A stretch of DNA of 25,413 nucleotides from a virus, in IMG/VR virus record IMGVR_UViG_3300046825_000024, positions 1 through 25,413 of that record. One strand, written 5' to 3'. A model generated the notes under the pieces. That model had not been told where the DNA came from. It worked only from the letters and a program-made list of their open reading frames with translations, and searched no databases. Within the stretch, counting starts at the first letter, position 1. Every line of letters starts with the position of its first letter. The translations under genes and the position numbers were made by a program. Positions 15,311 to 24,100 of the stretch are shown here, one piece after another.

Positions 15311-18300
15311 GTCCGGTGACCGTCAGCAGAGCCCCCGGCCAGGTACGCGCCGTATCCCGTTTGCTCGGCAGGGGGATCGAGCTGACGTGGGTGAACCCCC
15401 CGGTGTCGGCGTTCGAGGGCGGCTTCCTCCTGGGTACCCGCGTGGTGCGCCGCGAACGCACCTTCCCCTTGGACCCAGGCGACGGCGAACTCGTCTACGA
15501 CGACGCCGGCCCGGTCGTCGACCGGTTCACCGACACCGGCCTGACTCCGCTGACCCGCTACTACTACACGGTTTTCGCGTACGACGGCTCCGGCTACCAC
15601 TCCGGCGAGGGCTCCCGCGCCAGTGCGCTGGCCACCGACGACTACGGCCTCGCCGAACGCCTCTACCGGCTCCTGCCGGCCGTGCACCAGCGCGAGGACC
15701 GTCCACTGAGGCCGGACGAGGTGCACGCCCTCGATCCGCGGGTGCAGGAAGGGCTGCGGATCCTGCCACCGGACCTGCGGGGCACCGGTCAACTGCGCCG
15801 CTTCCTCGCCGCGGCGACCGCGCCTGTGGCGTTGATGCGCAGTACGGCCGAGGCACTGCGGCAGCTCCACGACATCGACCGCGTGCCACCGGAATACCTC
15901 TCCCTGCTAGCGGCGTTCCTCGACTGGCGCACCGACCGGACCTTGCCGGTCTACTCACAGCGCAACGAGGTGCGGGCCGCTCCGCAGCTCTACCGCACCG
16001 TCGGGAGCATCCCAAACCTGCGGTCCATCGTGACCCGCTACACCGGCTGGCAGGTCAAGGTCGCCGAGTACGCGCAGCACATCAACCGTTCGCATCAGGC
16101 CCCGCAGCAGAACGTGTTCGCGCTGCGGGAGACCGGCGCCGGCTGGTTCCCGGCGTCCGATGCCGGCGACTTGCTGGGTTTCGCGCCGCCCAACACCGGC
16201 GCCGGACTGTCCACAGTGACCGGTACGACCACGGGGCCGTTCGCGCTCGCCCCCAGCATGGAGCTGACGGTCGGTACGGACGGTGCCGGGCCGGTCACCG
16301 CCCGCTTCGCCCGCAAGGACGCGGTGAACCTGGCTGCGGCCACCACCGCGGAGGTCGCTGCGGCGTTGAACCGGCAGTTCATCGACCTGACGGCAACCGC
16401 CCTGCCCGGCGGACAACTGCGTCTGGACGCGCACGGCGGCACCCTGCGGGTCGAGACCCCTGGATCGAGCCTGGTCACCCTCGACGGTGCCCCGCGCGGA
16501 CGGCTCTCGGTCGTACTGGCCGACGCCTCGGCGTTCTGGGTGTTCCACACCGCCGCCGACCCGCTCGGCCCCGTCGAGGACCGCGCCGCCCGCCGCGCGG
16601 TCTCCGGGCACGCGTTCCCCAGGCCCCCAGTGCCCGGTGAACTCGGCGTGCCCGCCAACGTCCTGGACGCGTCCCCGTGGCTCCCGGCCGAACCGGTCGG
16701 GCAGATCCAGGTCAAGCCGTACCGGGGCGGACAGTGGGGCGACTCAATGCCGCTGTTCCCCGGCGGCGAACCGGCCGCGGCGGCCCTGCCGCCGGCAGGA
16801 CCCGGACTGCCCGGCCGGATCCTGCTCACCTGGGTCCAGCGGCCCGGTACGCCGGAGTCCCGAATTCTGTTCAGCCTCGGCGTGACACGCCAGCCGAGCC
16901 CGGCGGTGCTCACCGGCCAGAACGGAACCCCGTTCCCGATCCCGCACGGCTCCTTCCTGCTCGTACGCGACGGCGGCGGGCGGGCCCGCGCCGCCCAGTT
17001 CGCCCGCACGGACTTCACCGACCCCGACGCCCCGGGCATCGGCGACGTCGTCAACGTCCTCAACACCCGCCTCGCCGGGCTGCTGACCGCCTCGGCCGCC
17101 CCCGGCGGAGCACTGCGGCTGACCTCCGCCCTCACCGGCGGCGCCGCCCGCCTCGAAGTGGACCTGAGGAACTCCACGGCCGCCGTGGCCCTCGGTTTCG
17201 GCCCGGACAACAACGTCGCGACCGGTGACTGGGGCGACCAGATCGATTGGGGTGCGGCGCAACCGCTGTCCGCCGTGGCCCCCGGACGCCTCGCCGACCT
17301 GGCCGCGACCCCTGATGACACGGTCGGCGCCGTCCGATTGGCGTACGCGAGGCACGACGGCTCCGCCTGGCAGGTACGCACCATCCGCTTCGACGGCGCG
17401 GCCTGGACCGGCGACGAGGCGCTCACCACCGGACCGCTGTCCAGCCGCGAACCGAGCCTCGGCCGCGACCCCGACGGCCGGATCTGGGCCGTGTGGGCCC
17501 GCCAGGGCGCCGTCGGCGCCGCCGGATGGTCTCTGCGGCAACGGAACCGGCCCGCCGCCGGGGTATGGAGCGCCGAGGCGGCGCTGACCCCCGCGCCCGC
17601 GCCGGCCATCGCCGGGGACCGCGAGCCGGGGCTGACCGTACGCCCAGGGCTCACCCCACGCGTGTTCTTCCGCACCGACCGCAACGGCGGCGCCGACCTG
17701 TGGTCCATCCCCATTGGCGGTCCCGCCGCCGAGGTCACCACCGGAGCGCCAGGGGACACCTGGCCCGCGCCCGTCACCGTCGGCGGCTCGCAATGGCTCC
17801 TGCACCGCAGTGACCGTTCCGTCGGCCACGCCGCCGTCGGCGGTGCGGGTGCTCAGGACACCGGAACTCTGCGCCGGTACGCCGGGTCGACCACCGTCGT
17901 ACTCGGCGACATCGACCGCCTGCGACGGCTGCGGACCTGGGACGACCTCGTCTCGTACACGCCACACCGGCCCGCCGGGGAGACCGCCACCGACCCGCTC
18001 CGCGAGGAAGAGGTCTACACCCGCGGCACCATCGGCCTCTACCTCACCCAGGCCGTCTCCGGGCTCCTCGACGACAGCATGGCCGAACGCCTGCGCGCCG
18101 TACTGCGCCGCTTCCTACCCATCAACGTCCGGGCCGTGGTCTGGCTCGCCCCCCGCGCCGAGCTCGAATACGTCTACCCGGCCGCGGCGGACCTGACCGA
18201 CACGTACCTGGACAAACACCCCGACATCGACCATCTCACGGTCACCGAGGGCCTCAACACGGTCTTGCTGCGCGGTTGGGGGGTCATCGGAAGCGCGGCG

Positions 18301-18405
18301 CTGTCCACCCCGCCACCGGCCGATCCCGAGGCCACCGGGATCACCGCCGACTCCGCCGACCTGACCAGCTTGCGCTGGCGCTCCCACCACCCACCGCTCC
18401 AGTGA
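15307..18405 (+). CDS. P2 gpI-like wedge protein with FN3, Flagellin_IN-like and propeller-like insertions
   Basis: A 1032-residue mosaic. Residues 5-110 resemble a fibronectin type III-like sandwich (LTPLTRYYYTVFAYDGSGYH). Residues 112-262 resemble P2 tail protein I (ERLYRLLPAVHQRED, LRRFLAAATAPVALM, LLAAFLDWRTDRTLP, LYRTVGSIPNLRSIVTRYTG). Residues 312-392 and 545-632 are two Flagellin_IN-like modules (TTAEVAAALNRQF; IGDVVNVLNTRLA, ending VALGFG). Residues 655-840 have blade-like repeats with aromatic strands (RIWAVWARQG, RVFFRTDRNGGADLW). Residues 895-960 return to a helical piece, MAERLRAVLRRFLPINVRAV, that looks like the end of the gpI-like fold, so the middle may be inserted into it. In eCIS this protein lies next to the J-like protein and links wedges to fibres; the insertions may be surface-binding. 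Propeller and FN3 calls are by pattern only. Confidence 0.82.
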   Translation: MSPVTVSRAPGQVRAVSRLLGRGIELTWVNPPVSAFEGGFLLGTRVVRRERTFPLDPGDGELVYDDAGPVVDRFTDTGLTPLTRYYYTVFAYDGSGYHSGEGSRASALATDDYGLAERLYRLLPAVHQREDRPLRPDEVHALDPRVQEGLRILPPDLRGTGQLRRFLAAATAPVALMRSTAEALRQLHDIDRVPPEYLSLLAAFLDWRTDRTLPVYSQRNEVRAAPQLYRTVGSIPNLRSIVTRYTGWQVKVAEYAQHINRSHQAPQQNVFALRETGAGWFPASDAGDLLGFAPPNTGAGLSTVTGTTTGPFALAPSMELTVGTDGAGPVTARFARKDAVNLAAATTAEVAAALNRQFIDLTATALPGGQLRLDAHGGTLRVETPGSSLVTLDGAPRGRLSVVLADASAFWVFHTAADPLGPVEDRAARRAVSGHAFPRPPVPGELGVPANVLDASPWLPAEPVGQIQVKPYRGGQWGDSMPLFPGGEPAAAALPPAGPGLPGRILLTWVQRPGTPESRILFSLGVTRQPSPAVLTGQNGTPFPIPHGSFLLVRDGGGRARAAQFARTDFTDPDAPGIGDVVNVLNTRLAGLLTASAAPGGALRLTSALTGGAARLEVDLRNSTAAVALGFGPDNNVATGDWGDQIDWGAAQPLSAVAPGRLADLAATPDDTVGAVRLAYARHDGSAWQVRTIRFDGAAWTGDEALTTGPLSSREPSLGRDPDGRIWAVWARQGAVGAAGWSLRQRNRPAAGVWSAEAALTPAPAPAIAGDREPGLTVRPGLTPRVFFRTDRNGGADLWSIPIGGPAAEVTTGAPGDTWPAPVTVGGSQWLLHRSDRSVGHAAVGGAGAQDTGTLRRYAGSTTVVLGDIDRLRRLRTWDDLVSYTPHRPAGETATDPLREEEVYTRGTIGLYLTQAVSGLLDDSMAERLRAVLRRFLPINVRAVVWLAPRAELEYVYPAAADLTDTYLDKHPDIDHLTVTEGLNTVLLRGWGVIGSAALSTPPPADPEATGITADSADLTSLRWRSHHPPLQ

Positions 18406-18419
18406 CCAGGAGAAACAGC

Positions 18420-18977
18420 ATGAATCTCGATGACAACGCCGAACACCCGGCAGGCGGGCTGTACGGCCAGTTCCGGGACGTCCTCTACGACGCCGAAGGC
18501 GGGCGCGTGTGGGACCGCGGCTGGGTGCGCAACACGATCGTGGCCGACTGCCGCCGCCTGCTCGCCGGATACGTACGCGGCACGCCCACCGCCGCTGAGG
18601 CCGTCTTCGGGCTCGCCGTCGGTGCCGGACTCGGCGCGTGGGACACCAGCGGCCCACCGCAGCCCTCGCCGAACCAGGCCGCTCTCGTCGACACCCACCA
18701 GCACCTGGTGCCGCGGGCGCAGCTCCAGTTGGAGTACATCAACCCGGCCAACGGCACCATCTCCGCGCAGCCCACCGGGACCCTCCAGCTCAAGGCTGTG
18801 CTCGGGCCGGGTGTGCCGACCTGGCCGGACATCGACCACCCCACCAGCACCCTCCGCGAGTTCGGCCTGGTCGCCAAGCTCAACGGCACCCAGATCCTGA
18901 TCAACTACCGCACCCATCCCGCCATCGCCAAAGACCCCGCCAGCACGCTCGAGCGGACCATCTGGCTGGTGTTCTAA
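18420..18977 (+). CDS. Short tail-type/fibre-like protein of unknown family
   Basis: A 185-residue protein. ATG 18420 has AGGAG at 18408-18412, just after the previous stop; the longer upstream frame is ignored. Residues 38-75 (NTIVADCRRLLAGYVRG, then FGLAVGAGLGAWD) match a pattern often seen in phage tail-fibre-associated proteins, where N.IV..GR..LA..L precedes a GxAVGxG turn. The rest is beta-rich (LQLEYINPANGTISAQPTG, LKLNGT-like strands, a final RTIWLVF). There is no signal peptide. Its place between the wedge protein and the DUF6519-like protein suggests a fibre or adaptor role. The assignment rests on motif resemblance only. Confidence 0.65.
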   Translation: MNLDDNAEHPAGGLYGQFRDVLYDAEGGRVWDRGWVRNTIVADCRRLLAGYVRGTPTAAEAVFGLAVGAGLGAWDTSGPPQPSPNQAALVDTHQHLVPRAQLQLEYINPANGTISAQPTGTLQLKAVLGPGVPTWPDIDHPTSTLREFGLVAKLNGTQILINYRTHPAIAKDPASTLERTIWLVF

Positions 18978-18998
18978 GACCCGCAAGGAGCCGACTTC

Positions 18999-20912
18999 AT
19001 GGCCACCATCACGCCGAGCACCTTCGATCCGCTGCTCGCGCACGTCAACGTCCGGCTCCAGCAGGGCGTGCCCATTGTGGACGCCGACTGGAACCTGCTG
19101 GACGACATCCGCAAGTTCGAGCTGCGCGCCTTCCTCAAGTGGTACGTGGGCGACGGCGTGCCCGACGGGAACGACGGATTCAAGATCACCGGCGGGCCGT
19201 CCAACGACTTCACCATCCGGGCGGGCACGCAGGGGCCGCCAGGCAGCCTGCCCAATCAGGAGACCGCACTCCGGCAGGTAGGACGGTACATTGTGGACGG
19301 TCTGGATGTTGTTCTGCGGAAGGACCTGGCGTTCACCGCGCAACCGCTGCACCAGAGTCAGCCGGGCTCGGCGGCCCTGTCCGCCAAACTCGGGGTGCCG
19401 GTCATCGCGCCGCTGACCACTCCAGCGTCCGACCACCGGGTCATCGTGGAACTCGACGTGTGGGAGCGCTTGCTCACTCCCGATGAGGAACCGGCGCTGG
19501 TACACGCAGGACTGGGCGTGGAGACCTGCGCCCGGACCCGTCGCGAATGGGTGGTCCGGGCCTACCCCGAGTCCGCACCCGGCACTCACCTGGCTGGTCA
19601 TTCGTACACGACTCTTGCGCTCCTGCTGCGCTTCAACGGGCAGCCCGTCACCTCTGACGGGCAGATCATCGACCGCCGTCAGCGACGACTGCTGGTGCCC
19701 CCGGCGAACCTGGTCACCGACATGCTCGGAGTGGACCCGTACGAATACCGCGCCGGGCAGGGCCGCCCGCCGATCAGCATCCGCGAGGCCGTCAACGCGC
19801 TCCTGGCCGGGCAACTGCCCACCACCGCGGACCTGTCGGTGTCCCCTGGCCCCGGCTCGGACACCATCCGCCGCGCCTTCGTCCTGGACTCCCAGAACGG
19901 GCTCGCCGCGTTCTGGATCTCCCCGCGCGTGGGCAGCGTCAACCAGATCTTCGGCACCAGACTCGACCTGGCCACGCCCGAGGCGGGATTCGCCCCCGAG
20001 GTCGCCGTGACCAGCGGCACCACCCACGTCGAACCGACCGCGGTGCCGCTGCCCAACGGCGAGTTCCTCGTCGCGTACCAGAACGGGCTGCTCAGCAGCG
20101 CCGCCACCGACGTCGTCTTCAAACGCGCGACCCTCGCCGGCCTGCCCGGCGCGGCCGAGCAGACCCTGTCGGCTACCGCCGGAACGGCCGACGAGACGCC
20201 CTTCGGAGTGCTCGCCGGGGACATCGTCACGTTCTTCGTACGACAGGCCGCCACGAACACGTGGTTTTTCCGCCGCTACCGCCACACCGACAGCACCTTT
20301 GTGGACGCCATCCCCGTGGCGCTCCCCGCGCCTGCCGCCGCGGGCGTCGCCGGTGGGCTGCACGCGTCCGCCTCCGGGGGAGTGGTGTGGTTCGCGTACG
20401 TGACCACCGCCGGGAACACGATGACGCTCGCCAGGCTGACGCCCACCGCACCGGCGGCCTCGGCCGTCGACCACATCATCGCCTCGCCGCTGGCCGGGGC
20501 CGACCCCTTCGTGGTCGGCGTCAGCGCCACCGAGGCGATGGTCTTCTACAAGGACACCCAGATCAAAGTGGTCAACGCCCTCGGGGGCACCTGGCAGACC
20601 GGCTTGATCGACCCCATCGTCGGTAGCGACACCGACACCCAGCCCGCCGCGGCCAGGGACGCCAACGGCACCTGCTTCCTGCTGGCCACCCGGCCGGTCT
20701 CGGGCGCGGGCAACGAGGTGTTCCTGCGCAGACGCGATCCGGCGACGCGGGTCTGGGGCTCGGCGCAACAGGTCATCTCCAACCCCTCCAACGACCAGAA
20801 CCCTCACCCGGTCCTCGTGCCAGGGCAGGGGATCTGGGTCCTGTGGCGCAGCGACCGGCCGGGTGCCGGGAACTTCGACCTCTTCGCCAAACGGATCGTC
20901 ACCGCCATCTAG
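18999..20912 (+). CDS. DUF6519-like protein with C-terminal propeller-like region
   Basis: A 637-residue protein with AAGGAG at 18985-18990 before ATG 18999. Residues 9-60 carry the hallmark of DUF6519-like proteins found near eCIS and phage baseplates: VNVRLQQGVPIVDADWN, in which QQG...DADWN is the conserved core. Residues 60-280 are a beta-rich body (VIVELDVWERLLTPDEEPAL, RRQRRLLVPPANLVTDML). From about 290 to the end, at least six aromatic-basic strand repeats (NQIFGTRLDL, TDVVFKRATL, TWFFRRYRHT, MTLARLTP, EVFLRRRDPA, FDLFAKRI) look like blades of a beta-propeller. Such a domain could bind a surface ligand. The exact role in the particle is not established. Confidence 0.8.
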   Translation: MATITPSTFDPLLAHVNVRLQQGVPIVDADWNLLDDIRKFELRAFLKWYVGDGVPDGNDGFKITGGPSNDFTIRAGTQGPPGSLPNQETALRQVGRYIVDGLDVVLRKDLAFTAQPLHQSQPGSAALSAKLGVPVIAPLTTPASDHRVIVELDVWERLLTPDEEPALVHAGLGVETCARTRREWVVRAYPESAPGTHLAGHSYTTLALLLRFNGQPVTSDGQIIDRRQRRLLVPPANLVTDMLGVDPYEYRAGQGRPPISIREAVNALLAGQLPTTADLSVSPGPGSDTIRRAFVLDSQNGLAAFWISPRVGSVNQIFGTRLDLATPEAGFAPEVAVTSGTTHVEPTAVPLPNGEFLVAYQNGLLSSAATDVVFKRATLAGLPGAAEQTLSATAGTADETPFGVLAGDIVTFFVRQAATNTWFFRRYRHTDSTFVDAIPVALPAPAAAGVAGGLHASASGGVVWFAYVTTAGNTMTLARLTPTAPAASAVDHIIASPLAGADPFVVGVSATEAMVFYKDTQIKVVNALGGTWQTGLIDPIVGSDTDTQPAAARDANGTCFLLATRPVSGAGNEVFLRRRDPATRVWGSAQQVISNPSNDQNPHPVLVPGQGIWVLWRSDRPGAGNFDLFAKRIVTAI

Positions 20913-20932
20913 CCCACTCGAAAGGCCACACC

Positions 20933-23596
20933 ATGCCTGCCATCTCTCCGAACACCTCGGCATCCCTGAGCTACAGCATCACGGGCTCCAAGGCGTTCGT
21001 GGTCAACTCCTTGCTTGACTTCAACGCAGTACCGCGCACCTGCACCATCACGTACCCGGACCCAGTTCCGGCCGGGCTGGCCATCGTGCTCACCCGCGTC
21101 TCCGACGGCGAGTCCATCGACCTCGCCGCGCAGCCCGACGACACGGTGAACAGCACCGACATCGGGGACACCGACCCGGCAGGCGACAACCACCGCGACG
21201 TCACCGTGCACCGCACCCCCGGCGTGGGGACCATCGCGCTCAACTGCAACATCCAGGACCCGTCCGAGATCGGCGTCCTCGATGAGCACTACGAGCTGAA
21301 GGTCTCGGCGACCACCGCGGTCAACTGGACCTACGCGGTGGACAACCCCTTCAACTCCAACGTGATCCGGCTCGTGTGCGACCCGGTGGCCGGGTACGCC
21401 AGCCTGCCGCCGAGCCTGCTGGAGAAGGAGCTGCTGACGGTCACCGCGCAGGGCGCGGGTGGGCCGCTGCTGACCCCGACCGTCGTACGCAACACCAACC
21501 CGGCGAACGGGCTCGTCCTGCCCGCTCCGGTGCCGACCTACAAGTTCGACCACGAGGGCTTGATCGCGATCCACGGCCTGCCCTCCGCCGCCGGTACGAG
21601 CCAGACGTACCAGCTGGTCGACAACTTCGCCAACCCGGTGCCGCTGCCGGGCGTGTACGCGGCGACGCCGGTGACGTTCACCGTCGATACGGTCTACCCA
21701 GGCATCGGTGGCCCCGCGTTCCTGACCGGGCACGGCACCGGTGCGACCGCGATCCACTCCCGGCCGCAGCGGGTCCAGCTTGTCCTGGACCGCTCCGGCA
21801 GCATGGGCCTCGAAAACCGCTGGGACAACGCCAAGACCGCAGCACGGATCTTCATCAACTTCTTCGGCGAGTTCCGCGGCGGTGTCAACAACGGTGACCG
21901 GATCGGCGTCACCGTCTTCGAGGACAACAACTGCGCGTTCCGCAACTCCGGTCCGGCCGGGCCCCCGCAGATCACCGACATCGTGCCCCTCGACACGCCC
22001 GCGGCGGTCGCCGGGAGCGACCTGAGCGGGCCGGTCTTCGGTCTTCCTGGGGGCTGCACGCCCATCGGCGACGGCCTGTTCTTCGGCCTGAAGAAGCTGC
22101 AGGCGCTCGACGGGGGTGTCTTCCCCGCGAACGTGCAGTTCACCGTCGTACTGCTCACCGACGGCGATGAGAACGCCGGGACCATCAAGATCGGCCCGGG
22201 CGCCGAGCCGGGCAACCCGAAGAGCTGGGCGGTGGCCAAGGCGGATCCGGACATCAGCGCGATCACCGCGGCCTCCACGGATCTGAACCTCTTCACCATC
22301 GGTTTGGGTTCGGCCCCGAACCACGCGGTGCTCAACAGTCTGGTGGCCGCCGGGCACTTCGCCGCGGCGTTCACGGTCGGGACGCTCATCGACCAGTTCG
22401 CGACGATGTTCTCGCTGTCGCAGGAGGCCAACAAGCTGGGTACCGTCGTCACCGCTCCGGTCGGGCCCACCACCGCCAACGCGGTGTACTTCCAGACCAG
22501 CAGCGCGCAGCGCTTCGGCGTCGCGTTGCTGAAGACCTTCGCCCCGGCGACCGTCATCGACGGCATCGAGATCGCCCGCTACGACGGCACGACGTACCAG
22601 GTCGAGAATATCGTGCCCGCGGAGTTCGAAGGGCACTTCTACCTCGGAGTACCCGACGCCACCGCGTTCGGCGGGGGCACGGCGACCTGGCGGGTCCAGC
22701 GCTTCAACGGCGCGACCGCCCAGCCGATCACCCTGGAGGACGTGTTCGCGTTCGAGGACCTGCATGTGAAGTCCTCCCTGGCGATGGACAAGAAGGACTA
22801 CCTCACCGGCGAGGAGATGCAGCTCGCCGTCGAGATCCGGCACGACTTCGCGCCGGTGCGCGGCGCGACCGTAAGCGCCGTACTCGACGCGCCTGAGGAG
22901 GGCATTGGCACGCTCCTGGCCGGCCTCGACCCGGACGACGTGGCGCGGCAGCAGCGGCGGAACCGAGACGGGAAGGACCGGCCGCGAGGCAGGGCCGCGT
23001 TGATCGAAGCGGTGCAGGAGAAGTACGACTGGGACGGCATGCCCCGCTGCAGCCGCGGACCCGGGCTGTTCATCGACGGCACGGACCTCCTGCACGACGT
23101 GAACGGCGACGGCATCTACACCAACACCTTCGCGAAGGTGACCAAGGAAGGCGTATACAACTGGACGCTGTTCGCATCCGGCAACGACTCCAATGGCAAC
23201 CCGTTCAGCCACCGCCACGACAGGTCGACCCTCGCTGCGATCAGCGTCAGCCGCAAGTCGACCACAATCCGCAAGGAGACCCTGAAGGACTTCCCGCCCT
23301 CGTACACCGCGGTGAAGATCACCATCACCCCGCAGGACGACTTCAAAGAGAAGCTCGGCCCCGGCTTCGACGGCACGGTGATCTGGGCCGTACGCGACGA
23401 CGGCGTGTTCGAGCATGTGCAGAAGCAGGAGCCGGCACCGGTCAACACCGACGGCACCTACACCCGCACGGTGGTGTTCAAGCGCGGTGAGCGGCCGACG
23501 GTACGGGTCTCTGTGAACGGCGTGATCCTGCCGAAGATCTACCTCACCCACACCCGGCCGCCCCACGAGACCCCGGACCCGGAGACCAAGGCGTGA
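20933..23596 (+). CDS. von Willebrand factor A domain protein, candidate particle-associated adhesin
   Basis: An 887-residue protein. ATG 20933 has GAAAGG at 20920-20925; the frame opens further upstream but inside the preceding gene. Residues 1-280 are beta-rich and Ig-like (SASLSYSITGSKAFVV; TVHRTPGVGTIALNCNIQ). Residues about 281-480 form a VWA domain with a complete metal-ion-dependent adhesion site: D286-R-S288-G-S290, T376 and D410 (in LTDGDEN). Residues 520-887 contain further beta domains, a charged helical insert (DDVARQQRRNRDGKDRPRGR) and D722-V-N-G-D-G, an EF-hand-like calcium loop in a strand-turn segment typical of VWA/CLCA-type proteins. There is no signal peptide or membrane anchor, unlike most surface VWA proteins. 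Last gene before the terminator. Binding of a target surface or assembly partner is plausible but inferred. Confidence 0.85.
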   Translation: MPAISPNTSASLSYSITGSKAFVVNSLLDFNAVPRTCTITYPDPVPAGLAIVLTRVSDGESIDLAAQPDDTVNSTDIGDTDPAGDNHRDVTVHRTPGVGTIALNCNIQDPSEIGVLDEHYELKVSATTAVNWTYAVDNPFNSNVIRLVCDPVAGYASLPPSLLEKELLTVTAQGAGGPLLTPTVVRNTNPANGLVLPAPVPTYKFDHEGLIAIHGLPSAAGTSQTYQLVDNFANPVPLPGVYAATPVTFTVDTVYPGIGGPAFLTGHGTGATAIHSRPQRVQLVLDRSGSMGLENRWDNAKTAARIFINFFGEFRGGVNNGDRIGVTVFEDNNCAFRNSGPAGPPQITDIVPLDTPAAVAGSDLSGPVFGLPGGCTPIGDGLFFGLKKLQALDGGVFPANVQFTVVLLTDGDENAGTIKIGPGAEPGNPKSWAVAKADPDISAITAASTDLNLFTIGLGSAPNHAVLNSLVAAGHFAAAFTVGTLIDQFATMFSLSQEANKLGTVVTAPVGPTTANAVYFQTSSAQRFGVALLKTFAPATVIDGIEIARYDGTTYQVENIVPAEFEGHFYLGVPDATAFGGGTATWRVQRFNGATAQPITLEDVFAFEDLHVKSSLAMDKKDYLTGEEMQLAVEIRHDFAPVRGATVSAVLDAPEEGIGTLLAGLDPDDVARQQRRNRDGKDRPRGRAALIEAVQEKYDWDGMPRCSRGPGLFIDGTDLLHDVNGDGIYTNTFAKVTKEGVYNWTLFASGNDSNGNPFSHRHDRSTLAAISVSRKSTTIRKETLKDFPPSYTAVKITITPQDDFKEKLGPGFDGTVIWAVRDDGVFEHVQKQEPAPVNTDGTYTRTVVFKRGERPTVRVSVNGVILPKIYLTHTRPPHETPDPETKA

Positions 23597-23695
23597 CCTC
23601 GGGGCCGTGCGGATGAACGGGCGCCCGGCCGCGGTCCTCGGCGGAGACAATGCGACCACCGGCCTGGGATCGGGCGCCGACCGTACCCGGTAGGA

Positions 23696-23727
23696 ACGGG
23701 TGGCATCGCTTCGGCGGTGCCACCCGT
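23696..23727 (+). terminator. Likely operon terminator, 14-bp stem with TTCG loop
   Basis: 23696-23709 pairs with 23714-23727 (ACGGGTGGCATCGC / GCGGTGCCACCCGT, one G-T wobble) around the tetraloop TTCG at 23710-23713. It lies 100 bases after the VWA gene stop. No T tract follows, as is common for actinobacterial terminators. The stem is symmetric and could also act on transcripts coming from the right. Confidence 0.8.
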
Positions 23728-24020
23728 CGTCAGGTCCCAGCTCGCCTCTCATCTCGGTCGCTCCGGCTGGACGGGTGAGACGCCGCCGGGACGTACTACG
23801 CCGAAGGTCCATTTTGGACCGATAGCTGCTGGCGAGATCGTGCAGAACTCCCGAATCTCGGACGAGTGTTCGAGGGGGCCGGCTTCGACCTGGCCCGCAG
23901 CGGGCAGAGCGAATAGAGTGATCAGCGCCCTGTGGCCCGCCGCCCGCCGAATTCATCGGTATTTCATCGCGCACCGCTAACGTTGGCACGACGCTTCCAC
24001 AAGTCGAGTTTGGGGGAAGA
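23728..24020. other. Gene-free stretch after the operon, with one small inverted repeat
   Basis: I see no credible gene here; a plus-strand open frame at 23717-23980 has no family-like sequence or good start. GGTCCA-TTT-TGGACC at 23806-23820 is a perfect 6-bp inverted repeat that could be a small hairpin or operator. The stretch ends with GGGGGAAG at 24012-24019, the ribosome binding site of the truncated ORF at 24021. Confidence 0.4.
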
Positions 24021-24100
24021 ATGTTCGTGACGGCAAAGAGGATCCTGGCCGCCGTTGCGGCCTTACCGCTGCTGGTCAGCCTCGCCGGCACGGCTCAGGT
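24021..24100 (+). pseudogene. Truncated secreted-protein start
   Basis: ATG 24021 has a strong ribosome binding site (GGGGGAAG) and encodes a classic signal peptide: MFVTAKRILAAVAALPLLVS then LAGTAQ. There is a basic start, a hydrophobic core and an Ala-rich end. After about 27 residues the frame becomes a meaningless basic tail and stops at 24215. From about 24100 onward the DNA is a decayed methyltransferase read on the other strand. The likely reading is a secreted-protein or lipoprotein gene cut off at a recombination junction, keeping its start but not its body. Confidence 0.5.

Noticed and set aside
20909-24091. 1060-codon minus-strand open frame over the VWA gene
   Set aside because: Antisense shadow crossing the terminator; the plus strand has a complete VWA motif set.
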